From: Eunapius fragilis
Lineage: Eukaryota; Porifera; Demospongiae; Spongillida; Spongillidae
Assembly (NCBI GenBank): GCA_963681505.1
Contig: OY811987.1
Coordinates: 3,224,124 to 3,288,123 of the forward strand
Direction of reading: 5' to 3'
Length of the DNA: 64,000 nt
A program made the translations under genes and the position numbers. The notes beneath the pieces are model-generated. The model had not been told where the DNA came from. It was given only the letters and a program-made list of their open reading frames with translations, and did no database searches. Of this stretch, positions 19,859 to 30,990 are shown one piece after another. Within the stretch, counting starts at the first letter, position 1, and every line of letters begins with the position of its first letter.

Positions 19859-22332
19859 TCAGTCAAGTTGGTCAAGTTCTTCCTTATATGTGTTGCACGT
19901 GATTAAATGGTTCAGACGTGATTGCTTCATGCTAGAACGCAAGTAGCTTTTGACTCTTCTCAGAGTGCTAAAGGATCGTTCGCTTGTCGCGTTAGTAGCA
20001 GGAATTATGAGCAATTTCACAAGCTTTAAGGCTTTTCTCATCAGCTCCACTCCTGGTCCAAGACTGAAAATATTCCAAAATATCACTGAAACTGTGCTTT
20101 TCCCCCTTATAGTTGGCAGCTAGTGTCTAGGTTAAGGTGCAGAGACTCGACAGAAAAGTCATGTTTGAAAAATTCAACAACCTTAACAACTATTGCTTCA
20201 GTGTTATTGCCATTCACAGCAGATAAGAGCAGCTCTTCACACTCAGCATACACTCCATAGTCAGGTTGATTGAAACGGTCATTTATTGCTGTTGTGACTA
20301 AATCCAATGCCTCAAAATAAATTCTACAATAGTGATAATCAACTGTTTCAGGATACTGAGGCATTGCTTTTCCACCTATGCAGTCCTCCAATCTGAGGGG
20401 TGCTCTTCGTCGCCGAGGTAATGTAGGACTGCTTACATGAGTTCCATCTGCCTGACACTTCAATTTCTCCCAAAACATTGTTCACATTGCTTCATTTCTT
20501 AACGATGATAATGTTTTCACAGTCATGGCTGCTATGCGTTGAGCTTCAGATGCAGTTAGTGTCTTCTTCTCAATGGTTTTGAACACTGAGTGAATCCGTG
20601 TGACCAAGCACAAGCACCCCTAATGACAAGCCAAAAAAAAAGTCAAACTTTTTCATTTGTGTCTGAACCACCTATAGTGCGGGCCTTAATATCACTATCC
20701 CTGCAATCATCTAGAACTTCTTCCCATAGAGTTAGCAATGATTTGTAGTTTTCCATTATGCTACGAAGTGCTTGAGCTCGCACCGTCCACCTTGTAAGAC
20801 ATAGAATACGGATGTTTGGGGCATCTTTTTCATCACAATCATTGCCAAAGTAGGCTTTAATGTTCCTCAGCTGTGCTTCTCGTTTTGGTGGGAACTTTAC
20901 AAGCTTTGTAATTTCATACACTGTGTCTAGCAAATCTTTCATATGGCCACATTGCATCACTGCATCTGAGGCTGCCAAGTTTAAAGCATGGCCATAGCAG
21001 TGTGTTAATAATGCTTGAGGCTCATCTTTCTTAATGATAGCAGCAAAACCATTTTTATGGCCACTCATAGTACTGCAACCATCATAGCACCGACCTCTAC
21101 ATTTATCCAAAGGCATTTGTAGACGTATCAGGACATCTTTTACCACTGCAGCAATTGTAGAAGCATCAGCTCTATCAATCTGGTATAGGCCTACAAAATC
21201 CTTGTGCGGCATTAGAAATTCATCAGTCCACTGTAGACAGATAACCAATTGTTCTCGGTTTGATATATCCCTGGTTTCGTCAACCATTATAGAATAAAAG
21301 TCAGATTTGCGAGCACCATCTATTACTTGATGTAAGATTGTTTGTCCCATGAGCTCAACCATTTCATTTTGTATATCATGTGATGTATATTTTCTGCTAT
21401 TATTTTCCAACCATTGTCTCATTTCGGGAATATCATCGCATCTGAATTTTAAAAGTTGCATGAAGTTTGATGCATCATCATTGTGTCCCCTAAATGCTAG
21501 TCCTTGACGTGCCAAATACCTCACAGTGGATAAAACATGTAAAAGCATTTGCCTATTTGTGTCTTTTTCAGCCCTATGAGCATCTGATAGCAACTCTCCA
21601 ATGTCATCAGATTTATTAGACAAAGCTTGAATTGCCGTGAGATGATATGTGGAATGTTCATGCTTTGTAAATCCTTTTCTTGAATCTGTAGCAGCTTTCC
21701 AATTGTGATAGCCTGTTGAAACAAATGCTAAATCTCCCCTGAGTCCCCTCTGTCCACAGGTAATTTTCAAAGCATTTGCTTTGGCACAATATTAGCGCAA
21801 GACCGAATCTGTCACCTCCAAATAGTGCAACCAAGGCCAACGTTGAAACCATGAACATTGAAAACGGTACTTAACGTCAGTGACCTTCTGTCAAGTTAAC
21901 TTCATTACCTTCTCGATCTAGGCCGCCTATTCGTGTGAATACACGTTGAGGAAAAGTGGCATTGAGGGGCTGATGTGGTTAGGCACCCAGGCTAATCAAT
22001 ATATCTGAATCAGATCCTAAAATAAAATCCAAATGTGCTGGACCCTCCTCTGGGCCACCTTTAACTACAGCATCATCGGGCAACTGATGTGAGCATGATG
22101 CACGAAGAGGATCATCCTCTTCATGCATCAGCCTCACATCAGTTGTCGCCGCGGTTGTCGCTGTTTCAACGTCCTCAGATCGAACTGGAAGGACACAAGA
22201 ATCATCCTTGGGAGGCATAGGGATCGCTGGAGTTTTAATTGTCCGTGCCAAGAATCCAATAAGCGTCGTCTGTTTCATCTTTTGTTCGCCGTCATCTGAT
22301 GTGAAAGTTTTGTGCTTCATTAATTCCAACAT
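19859..22332 (-). pseudogene. hAT transposase (DUF4371 plus hAT C-terminal dimerisation)
   Basis: A first coding block at 22332-21979 has an acidic, low-complexity N-terminus (HEEDDPLRAS, LDFILGSDSDI). The zinc-finger/DUF4371 part lies in 21858-20643 with KHEHSTYHLTAI, FYSIMVDETRDISNREQL (catalytic Asp region) and THCYGHALNLA. The C-terminal part follows in other frames (20478-20107, then 20086-19859), ending in the dimerisation motif ATNATSERSFSTLRRVKSYL. Several frameshifts and stops (near 20640, 20500 and 20100) show that it is dead. It would have excised and inserted its own element. A related fragment lies at 156-473. Confidence 0.85.
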
Positions 22333-22400
22333 TACGTATTAATTGGATAATCACATATTAACTGGTTATTTGACGTTTTAATAATGAAGAATAATTCTGT

Positions 22401-22455
22401 CCGGAAAAGTTGGGGGGGGGGGGGGTAAATACCCCCCCCCCCCCCCCCCACCCCG
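22401..22455. repeat. G-tract/C-tract hairpin at the hAT end
   Basis: About 14 G, then TAAATA, then about 18 C form a hairpin at the right end of the hAT element. The left end (19662-19681) carries one G tract of about 20. Tract lengths are likely to vary and to be error-prone in assembly. Confidence 0.7.
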
Positions 22456-22475
22456 ATTCTGCCGCCGCTGAGATG

Positions 22476-23190
22476 TTATGCAGTTCATAAACATGGTAAA
22501 TGGAGTGTCCTTCCCAAATTTCTTGTGCCACATGAATTCGATTAAATACGTTCCGAAGAGAGGTTTTGAGGTACCGTGCATTCTTTTGTACTTCTTTTTG
22601 GCGTGAGTCCAGGTACATTCAATGGACTGGGTATGGGCACCGTTGAGAGGATTGACAAACTGGATACTATGGTTCACTGAACGGTGTACAAAGCCCTGAC
22701 GGTTAAGCCTTGCATACGACTTCCATTCATCAGTGTGGATTTCTGTTCCTGGTTCGACGTTGGCTAATATTATAGGAAGTAGAGTTGCTGCATCACGGGA
22801 GGGAACAATTTGCATAAATACTTTGTCTGATCCATGTTCCACACCTCCTAACACCCACTGTCCTTCCCTTCTTCTCCCACGGTTATACTTCCGTTTTCCA
22901 AATTTGGCCTCATCAATTTACTTTCCCTACACCTCCTATTTTCTCGTTATGCTCGTCCATGTACATAGCGCACAAATTGCGACAAAAATTAAACCAGCCG
23001 ATGACCGTGTTCTTATTCACACCAACCCATTTCCTAACTGTTTCCCCCGACATATCCTCCGTCCATAGGAGAGTAAGTTCCAGGATCTGCTCTAACGAGA
23101 GATGGCTCATAGAAAACCATGAATCATGTTGGATGGATTTTGCCTATCTGCAATGTTTGTTCGGACACCGCCACCTGTAAGGGTTGATGA
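22476..23190 (-). pseudogene. Merlin transposase (IS1016/ISXO2-like), main part
   Basis: A Cys-rich start, YRWRCPNKHC (about 23175), is followed by SWFSMSHLSLEQILEL and a helix-turn-helix-like WVGVNKNTVIGWFNFC. The catalytic DDE part has IDEAKFGKRKYNRGRRREG (first Asp, about 22900), GTEIHTDEWKSY (second Asp, about 22725) and SIECTWTHAKKKYKR (about 22610), then LIEFMWHKKFGKD. It ends MFMNCIT, beyond which the frame enters the hAT insertion and resumes at 19635 with a few residues and a stop. A TAG near 23152 and a frame change near 22900 break it. The upstream start is displaced to about 25619 by the non-LTR insertion. Confidence 0.82.
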
Positions 23191-23424
23191 CGTTCATGTA
23201 AATTTCCTGCATGTTGATAACATATAAATAGTTCCGAAATCTCGTACCTGTACCGATCGATTCCTCGATCAAAGGTTTCTGCGGAGTGCTAAATTGAACC
23301 TGTGCAAATAACTACATGTACATGTCAACAGTGTTAGATACGAGTTAAATAATGAAGTTAAATGATATAGATCAACTAGTTGCTTTCTAGTCCAGAGTGA
23401 ACCTAGATTCACTGTGCACTAGGT

Positions 23425-25495
23425 CTACAGGGAGAGGGACACTGCAGGGTACACCCCCTTTGATGAACGAGCTCCTCTGATGCATAGGATGGATGAGCGG
23501 AGGAGAGAAAAGGACAGACGGCATTGCAACCATCCAATGGTTTGGCTGTAGGATGAGTTCCATTTGGAAGCTAGCCGGTCTGCCAGGCGTTTATAGAAAG
23601 TGGTTGCAATTGGACCCATTCCACCAGTAGTGGAGAGTACAATGGGGGTGAAAGAGGCATGCTCTATTTCCCTGATGCGTTGCTCATATGCTCTTTGTTT
23701 TTCTTTTTCATGTCTGCGGTAGCAAGCCCTGGGTGTGGGTGTGGTGTTAGATGGAGCAAGTGGGTTAAGGACTCTGACGTCAAAAAACGTTTTTTCAAAG
23801 TTGCCACCCCAGAAACCATCAGCTGCAACATCTAATCTTGCTCCAATGTCAGTGATGGCAGAGGCAAGTCTGAAGGTTTCCCTAGTAACTGGTTGTAGGG
23901 TTGGTTAGATAGTTACATTGTGACACACTTCAGACAGTAAATTTGCAGTGAGGTTCCGAATCTCATTGTGGCGTAGGGTAGGAAAACCTTCAAAAGGACA
24001 TGAGAGTGCATGTTCTACAGTAAATGATTTCCCACAGATGCAATGTGAAGGTGTGTTAGGAGGGTCCCATCCATATCTAAGAGCAAGGGCATCGTGAAAG
24101 GCACCTTTGTGCAAAGCAAAGCCGTGTTCAGAGATAGGAAGAGTAGTAAGCCAGCTGGAAGCACCCTTCTATTGAGTGAGAACCATTGATCTCTGGGAAG
24201 ACTCAGACAAGTGTGGTAATAGGCTTGCTGCTGGGTCTTGGGTTTGCTGTTGCTTCGATTGATGAATGTTTTTTGGCCTGGATTTGTGCCTCAATTACAC
24301 TGAGTGGATAGTGTGTTTTCTTTTGTAGGATGAGGTTGTACAATGGCTTTGTGACTGTCATTGAAGCATCTAACTCAATGGCTGACAGATTGGTAGGGAT
24401 GGTGAAGCCAAGACCACCTAGTCTTGGAGGCAAGGACAAAAGGAGTCGCTCGAGGTCGCCAGATGGGATAAGGTTTAACCTTATTATGTCTTCCATGGGT
24501 GTAAAAAATTTGCATATGTTTGGAACGGTCCTGGCAAGGTAAGTCCATTGGTGAACCACACTGTGAGTAAAGGCTGCAAAAGTTGCATGTGGTTGAGTGA
24601 TTGCAATTGGATAAGGTTTAACCTTATTATGTCTTCCATGGGTGTAAAAAATTTGCATATGTTTGGAACGGTCCTGGCAAGGTAAGTCCATTGGTGAACC
24701 ACACTGTGAGTAAAGGCTGCAAAAGTTGCATGTGGTTGAGTGATTGCAATTGAACATAAGGTCTGCAGTTGTAGGCACCACTTTGCAACCTTTTTTTGAA
24801 TAGATTGTGCTACATAAGTTTCTGTTCCAAGAGGTGCTCCGAGGTGTGGTCTGCCCTCACTTGTTATGTTCACATTTGTGCCTAGAAAGGCTGAGGTGGC
24901 GGAGGCAATATGTGTATCTTTAACTACTAACCATGTTTTTGTGGCATTGGCATAGTAACCGTAGGAGGGACCAATGGTAGTGATTTTTTCCCACCATTCT
25001 CTTAGATTGTGTATGGTTCCAGTGGCTGAGGCATCATCTGCATACCATACTTGGAGGATATCTCCAGTGGACCGGTGTATGAGTAGCAGGATGCCCAGAG
25101 CATACATAGGCATTGCAAGCGGGTCCCCCTGTGTTGTACCTTCCCTTGAAAAGATGATGGTATCTTGGACAAACAATTCAGTGGCTGCACGATAAGTGTT
25201 AATTAGAATTGTGGCAAAAGGAGGACACAAATTTTGAATGTTGCGGAGAGCTGCTTCACGGTTCAGAGAGTTGAAGGCATTATTGGCATCAATTAGCAAT
25301 ACTGCTTCACATTGTGCTGAGTGGAAGGAGTCACAGATGGCATGTATTGCTGCTTCTGTTCTGATATTTGACCTGCACATAGTTGTGTTGAGCCAGCTGC
25401 TTCCTGGATATCAACTCTCAGAATGGAAAGCACAACTTTTGATATTATGCGTCTGGTTACTTCACAGTGCATTGGAATGTTGCAAGCACAGCACT
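23425..25495 (-). pseudogene. Non-LTR retrotransposon RT with C-terminal CCHC and REL-like domain
   Basis: RT motifs: VTRRIISKVVLSIL (about 25460), LLIDANNAFNSLNR (motif A, about 25290), GTTQGDPLAM (motif B, about 25120) and VWYADDASATG (catalytic, about 25035). Then come PISEHGFALHKGAFHDALAL, a zinc-like site CICGKSFTVEHALSCP (about 24045) with RHNEIR, and GARLDVAADGFWGG with KTFFDVRVLNP (about 23860-23790), resembling the PD-(D/E)XK endonuclease of R2/R4-type elements. It ends RCRLSFSLLRSSILCIRG (about 23500). Damage: a frame change near 25380, a 143-bp tandem duplication at 24467-24752, and stops near 24176 and 23908. The 5' half is absent, a normal truncation. The clade within REL-type elements is uncertain. 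Confidence 0.8.
24467..24752. repeat. Perfect 143-bp tandem duplication
   Basis: The 143 bp beginning GATAAGGTTTAACC at 24467 are repeated immediately from 24610. The two copies appear identical. As 143 is not a multiple of three, the RT frame shifts. The identity suggests a very recent event or an assembly artefact. Confidence 0.9.
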
Positions 25496-25599
25496 GTTGA
25501 GACTGTGCAAGATTTGCACCATTCTATGATTGTATCTTGATAACAAGGACTTCCCGCAAGAGTCTTTTGTACTACCAATACTCTTGTGGTAAACCAAAT

Positions 25600-25700
25600 G
25601 GTCCGAAGTTAGCTGCCATGAGTTTGCTCTTGACTAAACTTTTCGCGGCTGAAGAGTTCCATCCTAACGGTAGCTTATATACTTTTTATCGATACTGCAT
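25600..25700 (-). promoter_or_regulatory. Merlin promoter and start region
   Basis: Read on the minus strand, TATATAAG (25681-25674) is followed after about 55 bp by an ATG at 25619 (MAANFGPFGL). A cysteine-bearing frame then runs toward the non-LTR junction near 25495. The spacing suits a TATA promoter with a short leader. Assignment to Merlin rests on position between the inverted repeat and the transposase. Confidence 0.45.
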
Positions 25701-25962
25701 CGCGCGCCATGACTGATAAATTAGCGGGATCAATGTGATGCCTAAAACAATGACTCGCAATATGCGCAAAGTGCAATATAGTAGTCTAAATGTTGAACTA
25801 TTGTTTATATCAATGTGTGCGCATTGGGATATTCATGAATAATTTCAAATAAACTACCCTGCCAGTTTCATCGACGCGGTGCGCGATTGTAAGCACTGAT
25901 AACCGGCACCAATTACGACCACGTGACTGAGATTTCTGAACATTTTTATTAGCGTAGGGGCG

Positions 25963-26397
25963 GCAGCCAAGACATATAGAGCAGGGTGAGGGCAGAATAT
26001 TATTCTGAGTGCTGTCGGTAGCCGTTACATTGATAATTGTGCGGCACATGGTGTTCAGGGACGGCCTTGGGCAACCCGGCCTTGCCCATGGGCATGCGTA
26101 TATTCCCGCATAGATTAAAGACGGTGTTTAATCTCGGATGTGATAGAAGCTGTGGCTGGTGCGGGGATCCGTCTAGTTGGTAACCTTTAAGCTATCTACG
26201 GTATGCCTGAGCTCTGGTAAGAGAATTGGCACCTTTTTCCCCCTCATATTCAGGTCTTAGAGGGGAAGGGGGGGGGGGGGGGGGGTTTGCGGGTATAATG
26301 ATATTCATAATGCTAGTCATTGTCGAAAACCACGAATCCGTAGTCGTGGTAGTGAATACTAATGACGGAACCTCAAATAGGAAAATGCCTCGAATTC
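25963..26397 (-). repeat. Right long terminal inverted repeat
   Basis: Complement of 19077-19476, with a G tract at about 26262-26285 and an extra stretch near 26140-26155 relative to the left copy. It ends in GAATTC near 26397. Confidence 0.88.
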
Positions 26398-27626
26398 TGG
26401 TGAAAATCGGCGAGGAATCATGTGCAAATATATCTGAATGATTTTGAATCGTTCCTAAAATCAAAAGAAAATTAATGAATGATTTATTGAAAGATTTATT
26501 TACAAAATGACTTTGGATAAGATTATATCATGTTTGGATAAGTTCTGCAGTCATGTCCGAATTCTGACCAGGATCGTGCCTGTTCGTATCACACCATAAC
26601 AAATAGATATAGATATTCTTCACAGCATGTGGTAGGGTACAAAATTTTTAACACTGGGTTTGCATTCATAATTCCCTCCTTTCAATCATTGCCTAAGCAA
26701 AACATTTTTTTCTGATTGCCCATTCACATTGCATCATTATAGACGTGTAAGAATTGTAAAGCTACCAGTCGCTGTCATATTGTAATATACCAAAGCCGTC
26801 TCAATTACGTTTTACCGATGGCTCATGTTTTCAAGATGCTGAGCTAGTTTGACAAATCTTGGAACATTTTTTTGGGATCTCACGTGTATGAAAAGGCTAT
26901 ACAAGAACAAAGAGCAATCCAGGAGCTGCCATTAGCGAACACTGCACCTTTTTGTACTTCAGCTGTTCCCTGGCACCGAAAGATGAAGCCATTGAAGAAC
27001 AATGAATGTAATTATATGCCTTATTGGGCATAATTAATGTAATTGTATACCATATTATACAGCAATTCAGAAAGATTTTCACTTACCTGGAAGAGACAAT
27101 GTACTGATCTGACAAATGTCAGACCACATGCCAATGTGATCGGACACTGTAAATAGTTGGGTGGACATGAGAAATTCTTACAACTGGTCAATAGTACCAC
27201 CATTTATCTTCTACATTCCCCAGTTGAATCATCATCATTGCACTATAGATGCTACATCCTCGGACTGCAAGGCTTTTATAGAACGTTTCATGCTGTACTT
27301 TAGCCATATAGCTCATAAATGTCGAAGCAGAATCAGGTGAGCTGTACTCAAAACCCAAGGTGACACCATGAAACAAAGGTCAAACATGTGTCAAATTGGC
27401 AAGCATTTTCGTGTCTATCTACCATATAATTGGGTGTTAGCTTTGTAGGGATTTCTTCAAGTCACGCAATACAAATGTCTCACTGTGCACATACAGGCCC
27501 ACTTGTCCAGGTTACAGTGAAGTCAGGTGAAGATTTGTTGGTGCTCTTTGTGAGACTTATGCTGCCAGTTGTCAAAAATAGACTTGTTACCTTCCTCCTT
27601 TCTGATGCACTTCCACATTTGTCTGT
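26398..27626. other. Intergenic DNA
   Basis: No gene recognised. A TTAA at 26648-26651 followed by CACTGGGTTT may be the left end of a TTAA-type element whose right end is at 29667. Small open frames at 27021-27376 (minus) contain cysteines but no known family. Confidence 0.4.
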
Positions 27627-27630
27627 TTAA

Positions 27631-28271
27631 CACCACGTCCATGAAAATCGAATACTTTTTTCGCCTATTTTGTCAAACTCACTTTTTTGGAAAATTAGTC
27701 GAATCACTTTTGCTCAGAACCAGCATTTGTTTAGGTCGACAGGATAAGTCCTGCTACTGGAAACAGGACACTTTTTTTTCCATAATGTTTCAGCATTGAT
27801 ATATAACATAAACTTGCTCACCTGATTAGTATGGATAGGGTTCGATCAAATTCTGGCAATATCTTATCATCCTAGTGACGAACAAGAACTAAACTCCCTT
27901 ATGTCTTGACTCCAAACGGGTCAATTCTCATATCCTTGCACAGCTTTCCATATATCTTCTCCCTTTCACAACTCTTGTTGTGGCCTCATATTCATTTGAA
28001 AAGAACTCGAATGTATTAAAACTTGCACTAAACGTCCTAGGAAAAAAGTGTCCTCGGCAACACTTTGACAGCGATAAATTTAGAACTGCGTCACGTAGAA
28101 TGGGTATAGCTTAGGGTCCACTATAGATACGAGGCAGGAAACAATGCCGAACATCTTGGCGATGATTGAACTATCTAAATATATACTTTTACCGGCCATT
28201 GCTGTTTTTTGACTAATTTTCCCAAAGTTGGGTTCAACAAAAAAAGTATTTCGATTTTCACGGACCCGGTG
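27631..28271. mobile_element. TTAA miniature element with about 35-bp inverted repeats
   Basis: TTAA at 27627-27630 and at 28272-28275 flank ends CACCACGTCCATGAAAATCG and its near-complement (CACCGGGTCCGTGAAAATCG read inward from 28271). The similarity continues with AATACTTTTTT and GGAAAATTAGTC. It is 641 bp and non-coding, and fits piggyBac- or Kolobok-type insertion. Confidence 0.8.
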
Positions 28272-28412
28272 TTAATTATGCTTCTCATTTGCGACAAACT
28301 ATTATTTCTGCTTAATTAACCAAATGATCGGACAATTAGCTAAAATGCCCTGCAAAATGTTCGTTGTTTGTTGTTCGACCGTTATAATCGTCTCTAATAG
28401 ATGGCATCTTCT

Positions 28413-29219
28413 TGGGTTTTTCACTGTTGCTTGTAAAAAGAATGGTATGCACTTCACAGGATTAGTAAAGACAGCAACCCGAATGTTTCCAAAGCAGTGT
28501 CTTGATGAGGTGGAATTCAAACTAACATCCAGTGTAGAAGGCCATAATATCATGGCCCATGCATGGGGAGACAAAGTTAGAAAGTGTTTCAGGTCCAGAC
28601 ATTCTACAACTCTTCCTGGTAACCCATCAAACAAGCGCAGATGGAGAGATATGCTTGATGAAGATGGAGAGGAAGTAGGACAGACAGAAGTGTTTAACAA
28701 AACTGTCAAGCGAAAGAAGGTTGTTGAATCCTATTTCAATGCATCATTAATTATTGACATCAACAATCACATGCGTCAAGGAGGCCTGGCACTGGAAACA
28801 GCATGGCGAACCCAGTCTTGGACAAACCGTGTTGTGGCAGCTGTTCTTGGGATTGTGGAAACTGATGCCTGTCTCTTGTACAAGAAGTTCCACCCAGGAT
28901 GCAGTATGCTGAGCCACTCTGACTTTACTGAAGCTGTTGCCAAAGCCTTGCAAATGCAGATAAGCATAAGCACACAGGCTAACCATCGAAAAAGGCTTGA
29001 AAATCAAAATGAACAGTTGCTACATAATTTTGTACTGCTAAAAATTATTCAAAAAGTGTGCACTGCTACTTATGCAAGCAGACTATGCAGCGTTTGTAGG
29101 AGCCCCTGCAAGAAATGTTGTAGTGTTTGCTCGGATGCATCAAATGGCAAAATTGTGGCTTTATGTGGACTGCGATCAAAGCAAGGAAGCAGTTGTCTAG
29201 TAAAGCATATTATTCTTTA
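28413..29219 (+). pseudogene. piggyBac transposase, C-terminal two-thirds
   Basis: The frame is open for 269 codons to a stop at 29217-29219. HFTGLVKTATRMFPKQCLDE, GHNIMAHAWGDKVRKCF, IDINNHMRQGGLALETAWR and TQSWTNRVVAAVLGIVETDA match the DDE_Tnp_1_7 (piggyBac) domain. The tail is a cysteine-rich finger (CSVCRSPCKKCCSVCSD) like that of piggyBac proteins. The N-terminal part with the first two catalytic Asp is missing, so the ATG at 28324 is not a true start. It is close to the copy at 40475-42428. A TTAA at 29306-29309 preceded by TTGAC probably marks its 3' end. Confidence 0.82.
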
Positions 29220-29680
29220 GCTGTCCTATCAGTTTACTTAATCCGCCACATGAAGGTAGCTAAGCTTTGAAAGGCCACATGAATATAATGAATGATTTCA
29301 TTGACTTAAGTCACAAACGCACTGTCAATCTATGGTTAATAAAACAAGTCAATTGAAAAGAACAGCGGCTAGAAAACACATCTTATTTACAAATATCATC
29401 AATGAAACAGTTTGCATAGGTTGGAGTAAACCTAGAAAAAAAAACTGGACTATTTTCGACCCATTTTTGGGGTTGTCCAACTTAAGAAGGCTTATATGAA
29501 CCAGAGGATTCTCTTTCCTTAGCAGTTGTAAATATGCTCTAGCTATCAAAATGCCATATAATCGATGGTTCAAATAAAAACAAGCAACTCCATTCAGAGG
29601 GAATTTTTCATTTTTTGAATTTCCCCAAATTAATCAAGATTTATCCGCGTCTTATGTAAAACCGGTGTTAAGTATGCTTC
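29220..29680. other. piggyBac 3' flank and following element ends
   Basis: No gene. TTAA at 29306-29309 lies within GACTTAAGTCACAA, the junction motif also seen at 42650-43060. GTCAATCTATGGTTAAT at about 29325 also occurs at about 43077. A second TTAA at 29668-29671 is preceded by AAACCGGTG, resembling the end at 28271. Confidence 0.45.
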
Positions 29681-30990
29681 AAACTGCAAATTCTTGCCTC
29701 CTTGTCGTACCAATGTTTTATACTTTTCTCTCCAAGTTCTCTTTCACCATGTCAGGCATTGCCTTTAGCTTTTCTTGTGTCTCCAATACAAAACTCATAA
29801 CCACTTATTACATCTTGCTCCTGCCTCCAGTGTTTATTTTACCACATCCAAGGGTTCTCTTACATCTCGACCATAAAGTAATTCAACAGGAGAAAACCCT
29901 GTAAATGATTGTGACCACTTTGCTATATGCAATTAGCAGGTGCAGTAACATTCAATATAGGTCAGCTAGCAGCTGAGATGCGGAATTACTACACTCACTC
30001 AGGGTAGTTAAGGCTGCCTCACAGGGAGAATCATGTTAACATATTGTCAACATTCGCATTCATGTTTGTAATTGCATCATTATGACATTATGTGGTTCAA
30101 TAGTTTCAGTCTTCATTTAGCATATGGACACTATTTTAATATCACATTCATACATTTTACGACTTTACTGTGTTCTAGAGCATAACGTACATGAAATGCA
30201 AACAAATGCACAGCTGCCAAGCAATCCATATTTGGTGGGTAGTTATCTAATAATAACCACTGTACTTTGATAGGGGAATATCGTTGGTTCAAAATGCGGG
30301 AATGAAAATGTAGCTCTCAGGTAAATTTCTTCAGCTAGGTGAGCTCCTCTATCCAAACTCTTCCGTACGATAGGCGTGTTAAAGAGCATACAGCATGGCC
30401 ATTGGGAATAGTAGTATTTAACACACATATATGCATCAAGTTTTAAGCAAGTGGATGGTCTCTGAATGAAATATAACGTTTTGGTACTAGCTTGACATGA
30501 AATTATTTGGTGGTGCCAGCCTTAACTACCTGAGTGGTCTGTAAGAATTTACCAAGGCACTCCCACATGCGCAAGCACTTTATCAACTCCTCTGCTATGT
30601 GCTTGGCATCGATGCTGCGAAGAGGAATCGCCTCCGGGTATCGTGCGGCATAATCGCATATGACTATGACACACCCATTTTTCAACCTGCTCTTGGATAA
30701 AGGCACCATGGTATCCATGGCTATCCGACTGAATGGTTCCGAAATGATGGGTAGTGGAATCGAGGGTGCTCTGCTGGGAGGTTTTCTGACATGTATGCAG
30801 CTTGTACAAAATTCTTCCACATCCTTCAAAACTCCTGGCCAGTAGAACCGCCTCAGTAGACACTGCCTGGTCTTTTCACTTTGAAGATGCCCTCTAATTG
30901 GGCTAGCTCAGTACAGTCCTCCTGCATCCCTCTGGCAATATCAGCTGTTCTATCTCCATTTCTACCCCTGTCCTGCCTCAGGTAGATTAA
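29680..30990 (-). pseudogene. Gypsy integrase remnant, split
   Basis: The N-terminal part (about 30990-30540) reads GHLQSEKTR, YWPGVLKDVEEFCTSC and IAMDTMVPLSKS. This is the zinc end and the start of the core, with the first catalytic Asp in AMDT and CDYAARYPEAIPLRS after it. The C-terminal part (about 29930-29680) reads TGFSPVELLYGRDVREPLD, the usual region after the core. The middle, with the second Asp and the Glu, is replaced by a 510-bp TTAA insert and other DNA. This belongs to a different Gypsy lineage from the copy at 1164. Confidence 0.7.
30012..30521. mobile_element. Candidate TTAA miniature element in Gypsy integrase
   Basis: GGCTG after TTAA (30008-30011) and CAGCC before TTAA (30522-30525) bound 510 bp. 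The flanks CTCAGGGTAG and CTACCTGAG are also complementary, so the inverted repeat may extend through the TTAA. No coding content. Confidence 0.5.

Larger units (their letters stand above)
19636..22470 (-). mobile_element. hAT element inserted in the Merlin gene
   Basis: The left end CAGGGGCGGCGGGAGG (19636) and the right end, which read inward is CAGCGGCGGCAGAATCGGGG (complement of 22451-22470), are both followed by long G tracts. The flanks carry the 5-bp duplication AGATG at 19631-19635 and 22471-22475. A 5-bp duplication fits the hAT5-type subgroup rather than the usual 8 bp. It carries one transposase on the minus strand and interrupts the Merlin frame just before its stop codon. Confidence 0.82.
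19077..26397 (-). mobile_element. Merlin DNA transposon with long inverted repeats
   Basis: About 400 bp at 19077-19476 is repeated in inverse orientation at 25963-26397 with high identity and small indels, including a C/G tract near the outer end. The minus-strand interior carries pieces of one Merlin transposase (25619 start region, 23190-22476, then 19635 to about 19600) separated by two insertions: a hAT element (19636-22470) and a non-LTR retrotransposon part. Setting these aside leaves about 2.4 kb, a normal Merlin size, though repeats this long are unusual for the family. No target duplication could be fixed. Confidence 0.72.

Noticed and set aside
19077-26397. Polinton/Maverick element (because of long inverted repeats)
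   Set aside because: No polymerase B, packaging ATPase or capsid genes, and the span is too short; Merlin, hAT and non-LTR pieces explain the content.
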